Positions 1-5,659 of a stretch of 12,162 bases of DNA are shown piece by piece. The DNA lies in contig JAZRVW010000078.1 in the NCBI GenBank assembly GCA_045599385.1, positions 1 to 12,162 of the forward strand. Direction: 5' to 3'. The notes beneath the pieces are model-generated. The model had not been told where the DNA came from and did not search any database. It worked only from the letters and a program-made list of their open reading frames with translations. Position 1 is the first letter of the stretch. The number at the start of each line of letters is the position of its first letter. Made by a program: the position numbers and the translations under genes. This DNA comes from F23-B02 sp045599385. GTDB lineage: Bacteria; Bacillota; Clostridia; Oscillospirales; Oscillospiraceae.

Positions 1-86
1 TCTTTTATAAATTTTTTTATTTGCTCACGGCATAAACCGCAATTTATGACAAACAATAACATGGCAATCAGAACTTTGCGGAATTA

Positions 87-134
87 AGGCAATACAGCAC
101 AGTCAAGTCACACGCTTTTTGTGCAGTATTGCCT
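87..134. repeat. Long imperfect inverted repeat (hairpin) upstream of the AbrB remnant
   Basis: The arms at 87-101 (AGGCAATACAGCACA) and 120-134 (TGTGCAGTATTGCCT) are complementary over 15 positions with one mismatch, around an 18-nt loop. Neither strand has a proper T-tract after the stem, so a classical terminator is doubtful. It could be an attenuator-like structure, a transposon-end relic or an RNA element. No function is assigned. The remaining bases of 1-172 show nothing I recognise. Confidence 0.5.
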
Positions 135-172
135 CAGAAAAAGAGCCTTAGCCGTTATTATACTTTTCGGCT

Positions 173-202
173 TTGTTCTTCCTGATTTTGCAAAGTTATA
201 CT
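173..202 (+). promoter_or_regulatory. Possible sigma-A promoter for the AbrB-like remnant
   Basis: TTGTTC (173-178) and TATACT (197-202) are separated by 18 nt and lie about 25 nt upstream of the ATG at 227. The -10 is good and the -35 is moderate. The 12-mer TTATACTTTTCG occurs at 158-169 and again at 196-207, so a second -10-like box lies 38 bp upstream. This may be a duplicated start region or chance. Confidence 0.35.
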
Positions 203-226
203 TTTCGCACAAGGAGAGAAATTTTT

Positions 227-424
227 ATGAAAGCAACAGGTATTGTCAGAAGAATTGACGACCTCGGCAGAATTGTTATTCCCAAAGAAATCCGCCGCAC
301 CATGCGTATCCGTGAGGGCGCCCCATCACTTACAGCATTGTCATCGCTCAAGGATTTGTGCCTGATTTTGATGCAGCTTGAACAAAGAACGCCTATGAAA
401 AATGGTAAAAATGCCAAACAATAA
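227..424 (+). pseudogene. Truncated AbrB/SpoVT-type transition-state regulator
   Basis: The first 31 residues (MKATGIVRRIDDLGRIVIPK... to MRIREG) are an almost textbook AbrB-family swapped-hairpin N-terminus, the DNA-binding part of SpoVT/AbrB regulators that control stationary-phase and sporulation genes in Firmicutes. The start at 227 is chosen because AAGGAGAG at 211-218 sits just upstream; the reading frame also extends to 173 without a ribosome-binding site. After residue 31 the sequence stops resembling the family. The expected continuation (DPLEIF-like strands and, for SpoVT, a GAF-like sensor domain) is replaced by an unrelated tail, giving 65 aa. The AbrB fold needs about 45-50 residues, so the remnant probably cannot fold as a dimer. 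Another reading frame at 318-371 stays open for 18 codons (ITYSIVIAQG...), suggesting that foreign DNA was joined here. A functional mini-regulator cannot be excluded. Confidence 0.7.
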
Positions 425-456
425 TATACAGAACCACCGCACAGATGTTTCTGTTT

Positions 457-506
457 AAGCTGTAGATAAAGGTGACAGATGGAAAGCCGCCATGTTGTCT
501 ACCTTT
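457..506 (+). repeat. Dispersed hairpin repeat, copy 1
   Basis: This ~50-bp segment closely matches 4940-4991. Both begin AAGCTGTA, continue with AAAGGT(A)GACA, share an ATGGAAA...CC.CCA loop and end TTGTCTACCTTT. Here the 5' arm lacks one A, so the 10-11-bp stem carries a one-base bulge, and no T-tract follows (ATGGG instead). The loop is conserved as well as the stem, so this is a true sequence repeat rather than two chance terminators. Confidence 0.75.
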
Positions 507-693
507 ATGGGACGGAGAGCTCCGCCGGACGCATCTTTTGGCAGAATGACGAAACAATGTAGCAATTTATGGAAAAGACAGCACGGTTTTAAACACTCAG
601 CGCGGCAATCGTATAATTAATGCTAAATTTTGGTATAAAACTATTTGCTGCAAAAAAATTTTTCGTCAAATTTAACATTTTCAATAATAACGG

Positions 694-722
694 TTGAAAA
701 ACGATTACAAAAAGATTATAAT
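694..722 (+). promoter_or_regulatory. Sigma-A promoter for the 964-aa secreted protein
   Basis: TTGAAA (694-699), a 17-nt spacer and TATAAT (717-722) form a near-consensus promoter (-35 matches TTGACA at 5/6, -10 is perfect, spacing is optimal). The predicted start is near 729-730, leaving a leader of about 85 nt before the ATG at 814. Such a strong promoter fits a highly expressed surface or secreted protein. Confidence 0.8.
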
Positions 723-725
723 TTC

Positions 726-738
726 ACTATTAAATAGT
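726..738. promoter_or_regulatory. Small dyad over the predicted transcription start
   Basis: ACTATT-A-AATAGT is a perfect 6+6 inverted repeat with a single central base, placed directly over the predicted +1 of the promoter at 694-722. The geometry suits a repressor operator, but AT-rich DNA yields such dyads by chance. Confidence 0.25.
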
Positions 739-813
739 AGAATTATATATATAAGGTATTATGTAAATCAACAAGGTGTAATATTTTAAGTTTTACATAC
801 AGGAGGAAGGAAA

Positions 814-3708
814 ATGAAGAAGAGTACAAGAATTCTCGCTCTGCTGCTCTGCGTTGTAATGGTGGCGGCTCTCATGCCCACATTTGCAATGGCGGCAGAT
901 GAGTATAAGCTTGTTGACCCGAAAAACACTTTGAATCAGCCGATATTAACTCTGTCTCAGGACCGCTATACCGTTAAGGTTGGCAGTGAGATAAGCTATA
1001 CTGATACCGGCTACGGTTATGAGACCACTTATATGTTCCCTCAGGGCAACGGTGGTACTGCGTATGAGTTCAACATTCACAGAACTCAGTCCGGCACCGG
1101 TAAGGAGACCGACCTTAACCGCTGGTGGCGCTGGGCCAAGGACGGCGACGTTCTCAATCAGCGTCAGAGCGATTCTCAGGCGGGCTACAATACTGCTACG
1201 CCCGGCGTTGACGGCTGGACCGCAACCGTTGTTTACCGCAATGACGGTGATGCAAATGGTCGTCTGATGGGCGACAGCCAGCCTGTTCCCAAGGACAGCT
1301 CCCGCAGTCAGGAATACATCCTCATGAAGCCTCTGCTCATGCCCAGACCCTACTGCTTCATCTGGACAGGCGGCAACAGAACCCGTTCAGCGAATGTAAC
1401 CGTAAAAATCGACACTACGAAGGATGTCGGTACTTCTGCAATACTGTGGAGTGCCAACGGCACCGACAGCAAACACTTCGGCAACTTCCTGAAGACACAT
1501 GAAATCGAAACCAACCGCCGTGTACACTACGGCGACCTCGGTCAGAACTACATGGTCATTGTTGAGGCAAAGTATGTTTACTACGACCTTGACGGCGGCA
1601 ACTTCAACGGCGATACCAGAACTCTGCAGTATCCCTGCTGGACCACCGGTACCGCAAAGACCTCCCAGAAACACAGAGTCATTTCCGACGTTCCCAGCAA
1701 GGAAGGCATGGTTTTTGACGGCTGGTACTGCGTTGAGCTGGGAAAGCTGGTCGTTGCGGGCTCCGATCTGAATAACGGCATCACCGCTGATATGCACCTT
1801 GTTGCACAGTGGAAGAACGACGTTAACGATCCCGATTACTTCATCAGCTTTGACGGCAACGGCAACACCAATACTGACGTTCAGATGGACAATCAGAAGA
1901 TGGAGTTTGACGTGGCCGATACCCTGAGCGCCAACAAGTACATTCAGGAATACAACGTTACTTATAACGCCAACGGCGGCGAATGCACAGAAAAGAGCGC
2001 GGTTGCCGCTTCCGAATTCCTCGGCTGGAGCACCAGCGCAAGCTCCGGCGCGGTATATGGTGACCGTGAGGAAGTCATGAACCTGACCGACGTAAAGGAT
2101 GCCGTTGTTCCCCTGTGGGCACAGTGGCAGAAGGGCAGCGTTGTGCTTCCCACTCCCAACCGTGACGTAATGCCTGAAGACGATGATTCCATAGTCGGTT
2201 ACATCTTCGATGGTTGGTACGACGGCAATACTCTGGTCGGTATGGGCGGAGATACCTACACCCCCGGCAAGAACGTTGAACTCAAGGCAAAATGGACACC
2301 GGTCAAGGACGTAGTCTTCTACGTATATCACGATTCCACCGGCAAGACCGAAGCATATAACGTCAAGGACTACGCTGACGTAAGAACCAGCGGCGGTGAG
2401 CCTTACATCAACAAGTACAAGAGCACCTTCGACATTACCTCCGTTGTGACCGAAGGCTATCTCTACGGCGGCACCTTCGAAAGTGACCTTACCACCGTTG
2501 CCGACTTCAACGGCGTTAAGGGCAACACCGACGGCAGTCCCAAGAAGATCTATCCCGAGATCGGCAAGACCTACTACGTACATGAAGTTTCCAGTCAGCA
2601 TCTGAATCCCATGACCGTAAGCGTCTGGGCAAACGCCGGCAGCGGCAATTACGATATCACCCATATCTATCTGATGACCGCGGTTGACCGCACCCTGTAC
2701 AATCAGGTCGGCTTCAACGTGGCAATGGGCAGCAACAGCGGTAGGGATTACGTTGCAGCCAACTCCACCAGCAAAGAAATCTATGATCAGGTAGGCATCA
2801 CCCAGAGCGGCAAGACCACCTACAAGTCCTACTATGATCTGTCCATGGCGGACACCACCCAGAATTCCAAGGTCGCCTGCTTCGAGGTCACAGGTTTCGC
2901 CACCGAGACCAACGTCACCGTGGTTCCCTACTGGATCACCCTGGACGGCGTTAAGGTAACAGGCCCTGCACAGAGAGTCTTCCAGTACATGGGACCCGGC
3001 GCAGGCAACAGCCACAGAATGCTCAAGATAGTATCCGACACCTGGATCAATCCCACTCTGAACCTTGCACCCGCACCCGTAAGCTTCGCGGCACCTCTCA
3101 TGGCAGCTCCCAGATTCATGGCAAGCCAGGCCAGCCCCGTTGTTATCGAGACTAACAACAGCGTCACCGTTTTTGACGCAGGCAAGGAGTACACCGTTGA
3201 GGCTGTCGATAACAGCATCAAGGGCCTTATCCAGCCCGCAGGCGTTGACGGCAAGCTCTTCAGTGGCTGGTTTGCAGATGAGGCATTCACCGTCGCAGCA
3301 GACCTTGAGAACGTTTCCGCCGGCGACAGCGTTTACGCAAAGTACGTTGACGGCAATTATCTGCAGGTCAAGTACCTCTCAGTATTTACTCTGCTGAACA
3401 AGACCATCTCCCTGACCGCTGCAGTTGACAGCAAGGACTATGCGGAGACCGGCTTCGTCATCGAGACCAAGAACGGCACCGACACCGTGGTAGTGAACAG
3501 CTACGCATCCAAGTTCGCTCTGCAGAACGCGGGTCAGCTCTTCGGTGCGGCAAAGGACGCACCTCTCATGAACGTTGATTATAAGCTCAACGGTCTCAGC
3601 AGAAACGACAAGGTCACCATTACTCCTTACTGGGTGACCGCCGACGGTACCACCGTTTATGGTACTGCCAGAACCCTGACCTACAACGGTCTGGTTATGA
3701 AAGGATGA
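814..3708 (+). CDS. Secreted InlB-type (Listeria-Bacteroides) repeat protein, 964 aa
   Basis: This is a predicted extracellular protein of adhesin or surface type; its exact role is unknown. The start is fixed by AGGAGG at 801-806. Residues 1-27 are a classical Sec signal peptide (Lys-Lys-Ser N-region, LALLLCVVMVAAL core, cleavage after AMA). At least four segments end in the hallmark GW motif of Listeria-Bacteroides repeats: FDGWY near 301-305, FLGWS 402-406, FDGWY 465-469 and FSGWF 816-820, each followed by an A-x-W or AKY strand (AQW, AKW, AKY). A second module type occurs twice, at roughly 617-727 and 863-958. Both copies have an AVD...GF opening and end in V(V/I)PYW(I/V)T.DG..V.G.A..-like sequence, indicating internal duplication. 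No LPXTG sorting signal, transmembrane anchor or SLH domain is visible, so the protein is either released or held by other means. A 58-aa ORF follows after 6 nt, probably on the same transcript. Confidence 0.9.
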   Translation: MKKSTRILALLLCVVMVAALMPTFAMAADEYKLVDPKNTLNQPILTLSQDRYTVKVGSEISYTDTGYGYETTYMFPQGNGGTAYEFNIHRTQSGTGKETDLNRWWRWAKDGDVLNQRQSDSQAGYNTATPGVDGWTATVVYRNDGDANGRLMGDSQPVPKDSSRSQEYILMKPLLMPRPYCFIWTGGNRTRSANVTVKIDTTKDVGTSAILWSANGTDSKHFGNFLKTHEIETNRRVHYGDLGQNYMVIVEAKYVYYDLDGGNFNGDTRTLQYPCWTTGTAKTSQKHRVISDVPSKEGMVFDGWYCVELGKLVVAGSDLNNGITADMHLVAQWKNDVNDPDYFISFDGNGNTNTDVQMDNQKMEFDVADTLSANKYIQEYNVTYNANGGECTEKSAVAASEFLGWSTSASSGAVYGDREEVMNLTDVKDAVVPLWAQWQKGSVVLPTPNRDVMPEDDDSIVGYIFDGWYDGNTLVGMGGDTYTPGKNVELKAKWTPVKDVVFYVYHDSTGKTEAYNVKDYADVRTSGGEPYINKYKSTFDITSVVTEGYLYGGTFESDLTTVADFNGVKGNTDGSPKKIYPEIGKTYYVHEVSSQHLNPMTVSVWANAGSGNYDITHIYLMTAVDRTLYNQVGFNVAMGSNSGRDYVAANSTSKEIYDQVGITQSGKTTYKSYYDLSMADTTQNSKVACFEVTGFATETNVTVVPYWITLDGVKVTGPAQRVFQYMGPGAGNSHRMLKIVSDTWINPTLNLAPAPVSFAAPLMAAPRFMASQASPVVIETNNSVTVFDAGKEYTVEAVDNSIKGLIQPAGVDGKLFSGWFADEAFTVAADLENVSAGDSVYAKYVDGNYLQVKYLSVFTLLNKTISLTAAVDSKDYAETGFVIETKNGTDTVVVNSYASKFALQNAGQLFGAAKDAPLMNVDYKLNGLSRNDKVTITPYWVTADGTTVYGTARTLTYNGLVMKG

Positions 3709-3714
3709 TGAATT

Positions 3715-3891
3715 ATGGCATATACTGATCCTCTGAGCTGGAGTATTGGTGACTACTTCGACATCTTTGACATCAATCCGTCAGCCGGTTACGTAGTTCA
3801 GCCTTTCGGCGACCCGTATGCACACGTTTATCTTAAGGACGGCAGTGTTCTGCTAGTTGACAGTGACGGCATGATAGTCGCTTTCGGCTGA
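3715..3891 (+). CDS. Small acidic protein of unknown function, 58 aa
   Basis: A short ORF starts six bases after the stop of the secreted repeat protein. It has AAAGGA at 3700-3705 in good position for the ATG at 3715, and a strong terminator begins 13 nt after its stop. The protein (MAYTDPLSWS... ending GMIVAFG) has eight Asp, one Lys and no Cys, so it is strongly acidic. It has no signal peptide or membrane segment. The C-terminal half looks like short beta strands with turns (YLKDGSVLLVDSDG). Codon use resembles the gene upstream, supporting real translation. It shares a transcript with the secreted protein and lies just upstream of the kinase/PqqD pair. It could be a small partner of the secreted protein or a substrate of the pair; neither is shown by sequence. 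I do not recognise a family. Confidence 0.6.
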   Translation: MAYTDPLSWSIGDYFDIFDINPSAGYVVQPFGDPYAHVYLKDGSVLLVDSDGMIVAFG

Positions 3892-3904
3892 TAACAAAAA
3901 AACA

Positions 3905-3934
3905 ACGGAGGGACCTTTCAGTCCCTCCGTTTTT
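3905..3934 (+). terminator. Strong Rho-independent terminator after the small acidic ORF
   Basis: The stem ACGGAGGGAC (3905-3914) pairs perfectly with GTCCCTCCGT (3921-3930) around the loop CTTTCA, followed by a five-T run. It ends transcription of the 814-3891 unit. The kinase-like gene begins only nine bases after the T-run. Confidence 0.93.
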
Positions 3935-3942
3935 CTGAAATT

Positions 3943-4647
3943 ATGAAAATTACGATTTGTCTGGCGGGTGTCCCCGTGGAGCTTGACCTTGCCCACAGAG
4001 ATTATCTTCCGGTTTTTGAAAAGTATATATGCTCCGAAATGCCCGTCGGAACGGTTTCGCTGACGGAGCGTGAGCTTGCGTCGGCCATGCTGCGCTATGA
4101 TGGTCAGACCCCTGCTTACGTCGAACACATGGAGCTGTGCCCGAAGGTTTCTGCGCTGCTGCTGAAGCACGGGCGCGTTTTCTTCCACGGCACTGCATTC
4201 ATGTGGAAGGAAAAGGCATGGATACTAACGGCACCCTCGGGCACGGGGAAGACCACCCAGTATCTGCTCTGGAAGCTGCTGTACGGCGAAGAGGTGCAGA
4301 TGATAAACGGAGATAAGCCGATTCTGGAATGCACCGACGGCGGTATCAGCGTTCATCATTCTCCATGGCGCGGTAAGGAAAATATGGGTCAGCTGCGCTC
4401 GGCTGCACTTGGGGGAATAATCATTCTTGAGCAGGCGGCAGAAAACAGCATGGTCAGACTTGAAAAAGAGGCCGTGTTCCCGCTGTTTCGCCAGTTTCTC
4501 TTCACTGCGGACCGCGATACCGTGAAGGCTGTCTGCGAAATTGAGGACAAAATGCTTCGCAGCGTGCCCGTGTTCAGACTCTCAAATTGCGGAGATAAGG
4601 CCTCGGCAATGCTTTGCCACGACGTATTGGAGGAGGAAGTAAAATGA
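3943..4647 (+). CDS. HprK/PEP-carboxykinase-like P-loop protein (HprK-related kinase), 234 aa
   Basis: This is probably an ATP-dependent kinase of the HprK-related type found beside PqqD proteins, rather than the catabolite-control HPr kinase itself. It lacks the N-terminal HprK domain and starts directly with MKITICLAG. Visible motifs are FHGTA at 81-85, the conserved HG strand before the P-loop; Walker A APSGTGKTT at 97-105; and INGDKPIL at 121-128, which matches the position of the Asp-bearing strand after the P-loop. Related proteins act as peptide Ser-kinases in some lasso-peptide clusters; the substrate here is unknown. There is no clear Shine-Dalgarno in front of 3943, and the upstream terminator ends nine bases earlier, so initiation and promoter are puzzling. 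The 3' end overlaps the PqqD-like gene by ATGA, indicating translational coupling. A non-kinase nucleotide-binding role remains possible. Confidence 0.78.
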   Translation: MKITICLAGVPVELDLAHRDYLPVFEKYICSEMPVGTVSLTERELASAMLRYDGQTPAYVEHMELCPKVSALLLKHGRVFFHGTAFMWKEKAWILTAPSGTGKTTQYLLWKLLYGEEVQMINGDKPILECTDGGISVHHSPWRGKENMGQLRSAALGGIIILEQAAENSMVRLEKEAVFPLFRQFLFTADRDTVKAVCEIEDKMLRSVPVFRLSNCGDKASAMLCHDVLEEEVK

Positions 4648-4922
4648 AATATGAACTGAATCCCGACGTGGTGCTGGTGACGGTGCTGGATGAGAGCATG
4701 CTTATATCCGTCAATCAAGAGCTGAACGGAGTTGAAAGCATGCGCGGAGTGAACGAAACCGGCGTATATTACTGGCAACTCATGGAAAAAGGCCTTGATA
4801 TTGACGAGATAGTTGCCTCTGCCATGCGGGATTATGATATTCCCGAGGAGACGGCAAGACCGTCGTTTATGCGATATCTTAAGGGCCTGCATAGCAGCGG
4901 ATATCTTACTATAGAAGAATAA
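4644..4922 (+). CDS. PqqD-family protein (RiPP recognition element-like), 92 aa
   Basis: This small winged-helix protein of the PqqD family typically acts as a peptide chaperone or RRE, binding a leader peptide and presenting it to a modifying enzyme. The start at 4644 is set by AGGAGG at 4631-4636 and by the ATGA overlap with the kinase-like gene; an in-frame start at 4614 would only add residues encoded inside the neighbour. Length and pattern fit PqqD: an N-terminal strand pair (VVLVTVLDESMLISVN), the conserved NETG turn before an aromatic helix (YYWQLMEKG, where PqqD proteins usually read N.tg..iw.ll), DIDEIVASAM, and a closing helix plus wing (FMRYLKGLHSSGYLTIEE). No radical SAM partner, cyclase or protease is adjacent, so the client is unclear. 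The obvious partner is the overlapping kinase-like protein. Confidence 0.85.
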   Translation: MKYELNPDVVLVTVLDESMLISVNQELNGVESMRGVNETGVYYWQLMEKGLDIDEIVASAMRDYDIPEETARPSFMRYLKGLHSSGYLTIEE

Positions 4923-4939
4923 AAAACACCGTCAGCGTG

Positions 4940-4994
4940 AAGCTGTAAGATAAAGGTAGACACATGGAAAACCACCACGTTGTCTACCTTTTTT
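4940..4994 (+). terminator. Hairpin repeat copy 2, acting as terminator of the kinase/PqqD pair
   Basis: The arms AAAGGTAGACA (4952-4962) and TGTCTACCTTT (4981-4991) are perfect over 11 bp around an 18-nt loop, and the T-run extends to 4994. This makes a plausible Rho-independent terminator 30 nt after the PqqD stop. Sequence from 4940 to 4991 closely repeats 457-506, including most of the loop, so it is also a copy of a dispersed element. Confidence 0.75.
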
Positions 4995-5199
4995 ATGCTA
5001 TTTTTCAGATGGAACGTTTTGAGGAAGTAACATTGGATTTTGACGGTCTCGATTGGATGGGCCTCTGAAATCCGTTATATCCCCTCATTTTCGCAGCTTG
5101 TTCACGGTTTGCATTGCATTTATCAGCAATATTTGATATCGTAGATTTATTGAATACTTATCCTGCGCACATAATCAAACTGTGCATTTGAGGGACAAT
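4995..5199. other. Intergenic region before the GtrA gene, with a possible ORF relic
   Basis: No clear promoter is visible. One frame beginning at an ATG inside the hairpin loop (4964) stays open to 5068 (34 aa) and reads ...RFEEVTLDFDGLDWMGL. Its LDFxGLxxM strand/turn recalls STAS-type domains, so it might be debris of a lost gene. The similarity is short and could be chance. The rest is AT-rich sequence with nothing I recognise. Confidence 0.25.
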
Positions 5200-5616
5200 A
5201 TGATTAAGAAATTCTTTGATAAAACATTCCTGAAATTCATACTCGTGGGTGTTATCAACACCATTGTCGGCACATCCGTCATGTTTTTAAGCTACAATCT
5301 TCTGGGCTTCAGCTACTGGGTCTCCTCTGCCGCGAATTACGTCATCGGCAGTATCGTCAGCTACTTTCTGAATAAGTACTATACGTTTAAGGTCAAAAAA
5401 CGCAGCTGGAAATATATAATCAAGTTTGTCGCCAACATCTCCGTCTGTTATCTGCTGGCTTACGGCATTGCAAAGCCGCTGGCTGCACGTATTCTTTCCG
5501 GCATGTCGGTCAGCGTTCAGGAAAATGTGGCAATGCTGGTGGGTATGTGTCTGTTCGTTGTGCTCAACTACTTCGGTCAGCGCTTCTTCGCCTTCAAAGA
5601 AACCGAACAGGAATGA
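5200..5616 (+). CDS. GtrA-family membrane protein, 138 aa
   Basis: GtrA-like proteins are small four-helix membrane proteins, proposed to help flip or pass polyprenyl-linked sugars in surface-glycan synthesis. The start at 5200 follows GAGGG at 5190-5194; an upstream in-frame GTG at 5182 lacks a ribosome-binding site. Four hydrophobic segments are visible in family order: FILVGVINTIVGTSVMFL, then SAANYVIGSIVSYFLNKYYTF (the characteristic NKYYTF), then FVANISVCYLLAYGIAKPLA, then AMLVGMCLFVVLNYFGQRFFAF (the characteristic N-x-x-x-Q-R-x-x-x-F ending). Length is normal for the family (about 120-150 aa). It stands alone between two terminators but next to the phosphoglycosyl transferase operon, consistent with surface polysaccharide or teichoic-acid decoration. 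The specific sugar cannot be inferred. Confidence 0.9.
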   Translation: MIKKFFDKTFLKFILVGVINTIVGTSVMFLSYNLLGFSYWVSSAANYVIGSIVSYFLNKYYTFKVKKRSWKYIIKFVANISVCYLLAYGIAKPLAARILSGMSVSVQENVAMLVGMCLFVVLNYFGQRFFAFKETEQE

Positions 5617-5620
5617 ATAA

Positions 5621-5653
5621 AAACGCCGCACAGAGTTTATCTGTGCGGCGTTT
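5621..5653. terminator. Bidirectional terminator between the GtrA gene and the minus-strand operon
   Basis: The arms 5621-5633 (AAACGCCGCACAG) and 5641-5653 (CTGTGCGGCGTTT) are perfect over 13 bp with a 7-nt loop. On the minus strand the stem is followed by TTTTTATT, so it ends the dehydrogenase operon efficiently. On the plus strand a T-rich TTTGTTGTTT follows. It serves both converging genes. Confidence 0.9.
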
Positions 5654-5659
5654 GTTGTT

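Larger units (their letters stand above)
425..813. other. 389-bp non-coding stretch before the large secreted protein
   Basis: No convincing gene is visible. It holds, in order: a small ACAGA/TCTGT hairpin near 441-454, hairpin-repeat copy 1 (457-506), a more GC-rich patch around 510-535 with no recognised content, an AT-rich stretch with several A/T runs (600-690), a near-consensus promoter (694-722), a dyad over the predicted start site (726-738), and a leader of about 85 nt ending in AGGAGG at 801-806. Confidence 0.6.

Noticed and set aside
87..134. Hairpin as a terminator of an upstream gene
   Set aside because: No T-run follows the stem on either strand.
1387..3015. A 542-codon open frame antisense to the secreted repeat protein
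   Set aside because: It lies wholly opposite a gene with signal peptide, promoter and ribosome-binding site. Its composition (Gly/Val/Ala-rich, low complexity) is typical of the reverse complement of GAC/GGC/AAC-rich coding DNA, and no start signal is seen.
3943..4647. Bona fide HPr kinase/phosphorylase of catabolite repression
   Set aside because: The protein is only 234 aa and lacks the HprK N-terminal domain and the canonical HprK signature region. Its pairing with PqqD fits the HprK-related family instead.
3715..4922. A complete lasso-peptide biosynthetic cluster
   Set aside because: No asparagine synthetase-like cyclase, no transglutaminase-like protease and no ABC transporter are present in the window, and the 58-aa ORF lacks a convincing leader/core layout with the conserved penultimate Thr of lasso leaders.
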